From Porphyromonas canoris (GTDB lineage Bacteria; Bacteroidota; Bacteroidia; Bacteroidales; Porphyromonadaceae), in the NCBI RefSeq assembly GCF_000769115.1, contig NZ_JQZV01000013.1, positions 773,027 to 837,026 of the forward strand: DNA of 64,000 bases, in the 5' to 3' direction. Within the stretch, counting starts at the first letter, position 1; the number at the start of each line of letters is the position of its first letter. A model generated the notes under the pieces. The model was not told the origin of the DNA, made no database searches, and worked only from the letters and a program-made list of their open reading frames with translations. Positions 63,098-64,000 of the stretch are shown here, one piece after another. Made by a program: the position numbers and the translations under genes.

Positions 63098-64000
63098 TTA
63101 TGCTTTCTTTTCCGAGTGAGAGCGAACAACCTTGTAAAGCTCCTCTTGCAACCTTATCTTTTGTGAGGAAGAGCCAAGTCTTGGTCGGTTTTCGAGATTT
63201 TCATCTACCTCGTAAGTGTTTTTGTTTGCCTGAAGCTGCAGCATGAGTATATCCTTAGCCAGAGCTTTAATATCGGGGTGCAGGATCGGTGCTGCATACT
63301 CTATGCGCTTGTAAAGGTTACGCTTCATCCAATCGGCAGAAGCGATGTAGATGCTCTCCTTACCACCATGATAGAAGTACCATAATCTGGTGTGTTCAAG
63401 ATACATATCTATGGTGCGTGTAACACGAATATTCTTGCTGAAAGGCTGATTTGGGATGGCACAGCAGATACCCCTTACGGCAAGGTCTATCTCAACGCCT
63501 GCTTCGGATGCTTCGTATAGCTTTTCTATCATGGATTGATCCTGCAAAGCATTCAGCTTGAGTATTATGTGCGCTTTTCTTCCTGCCTTTGCTTCCTCTA
63601 TCTCTCTATTTATAAGAGCATTCAGTGTCTCTACAAGTCCACATCCGGGAACCAATAGATGTCGGAACATTGGTAGGGTCTTCACTTCGGACTCAACGTA
63701 TTTGAAGAGAGAGACAAGATCTTTTACCAACTCCGGATGAGGGGTTATGTAGGTCAGATCGGAGTAGATGGCTGCGGTATCTTCGTTAAAGTTTCCGGTA
63801 CTGAAACATGCCAAACCTTTAACCGTATCGGGATCGCTTTTTAGTCGGATCAGGCACGTTTTGGCGTGTACTTTCAGTTTGGGAAGACTGTATACCACCT
63901 TTACTCCGGCTCTTTGTAAGACTTCGCTTGTGATGAGATTATTGGCTTCATCGAATCTTGCCTTTAGTTCGACAAAGACCGTAACCTTTTTTCCGTTCAG
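63098..64000 (-). CDS. ppk: Polyphosphate kinase 1 (C-terminal part, cut by window edge)
   Basis: The last ~300 residues of polyphosphate kinase, which makes polyphosphate from ATP. The frame is open to the window edge, so the 5' part is missing. Visible are VFVELKARFDEANN and VVYSLPKLKVHAKTCLI, which carries the autophosphorylated-histidine region of the phospholipase-D-like fold. The later YLEHTRLWYFYHGGKESIYI and SADWMKRNLYKRIE segments complete the C2 domain. The tail (ENRPRLGSSSQKIRLQEELYKVV) is typical. It is followed by its own terminator. Confidence 0.94.
   Translation of the reverse strand: MNGKKVTVFVELKARFDEANNLITSEVLQRAGVKVVYSLPKLKVHAKTCLIRLKSDPDTVKGLACFSTGNFNEDTAAIYSDLTYITPHPELVKDLVSLFKYVESEVKTLPMFRHLLVPGCGLVETLNALINREIEEAKAGRKAHIILKLNALQDQSMIEKLYEASEAGVEIDLAVRGICCAIPNQPFSKNIRVTRTIDMYLEHTRLWYFYHGGKESIYIASADWMKRNLYKRIEYAAPILHPDIKALAKDILMLQLQANKNTYEVDENLENRPRLGSSSQKIRLQEELYKVVRSHSEKKA

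Overview
The window looks like a chromosomal segment of a Bacteroidota bacterium, most likely a Porphyromonas or close relative. The evidence is: promoters of the Bacteroidota type (TTG, about 20 bp, TANNTTTG) ahead of several genes; few Shine-Dalgarno sequences; a Rho factor with a long N-terminal insertion; an RluB-type pseudouridine synthase with an Asn/Arg/Tyr-rich tail; a lipoprotein resembling the FimA/Mfa1 fimbrillins; and TonB-dependent uptake. Species cannot be named from the sequence alone. No rRNA, tRNA, insertion sequence, phage or CRISPR array was found. Almost all genes are core housekeeping genes.

Layout. 0-8.2 kb (+): aspS, a Nif3-family protein, a coiled-coil/zinc-ribbon protein, tilS and rho. 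8.2-8.9 kb: a convergent gap with the rho terminator and a 22-bp tandem repeat array. 8.9-18.5 kb (-): a compact seven-gene run read from argS down through dCMP deaminase, a C-terminal processing protease, 5-formyl-THF cyclo-ligase, dxr, rseP and mutS2. 18.5-20.6 kb: a large gap, then rmlA and folB (-). 20.7-36.6 kb (+): purB, rluB, asnS, a zinc metallopeptidase, an M20 dipeptidase, a nucleoside deaminase plus purine nucleoside phosphorylase, a LiaF-like/LytTR pair, and ftsK-lolA-trxB. 37.1-40.7 kb (+): DUF5063-like protein, 3'-5' exonuclease, rlmI, meaB. 40.7-43.8 kb (-): acyl-CoA-ligase-like protein, SDR and a thioredoxin-fold protein. 44.1-50.1 kb (+): GH20 hexosaminidase, fimbrillin-like lipoprotein, dapB and a GH109-like oxidoreductase. 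50.1-50.7 kb (-): a lipoprotein. 51.3-62.7 kb (+): pyrH-frr-rsgA, two rhomboids, an endonuclease/phosphatase, cdsA, a TonB receptor, cobU-cobT-cobS-cobC and flavodoxin. 63.1 kb to the end (-): the 3' part of ppk.

How genes work together. TonB receptor plus CobU/T/S and a CobC-like phosphatase form a cobinamide/cobalamin salvage set, and MeaB serves the B12-dependent methylmalonyl-CoA mutase. The nucleoside deaminase and PNP make a purine salvage step. RseP, the LiaF/LytTR pair, two rhomboids and the processing protease point to envelope proteolysis and stress control.

The most unusual content is in the gaps. (1) A diverged ~405-bp element occurs twice, at 8-412 and inverted at 18623-19026, each time oriented toward an aminoacyl-tRNA synthetase gene (aspS, argS). 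(2) A 22-bp array of about 16 units lies between rho and mutS2. (3) A degenerate 21-bp array family (CAAGCYTTGA plus 11 bp) occurs in four separate gaps. All three share a repeat spacing of two DNA helical turns. In addition, the rho-mutS2 region (about 6.3-11.2 kb) is visibly richer in G+C than its surroundings.
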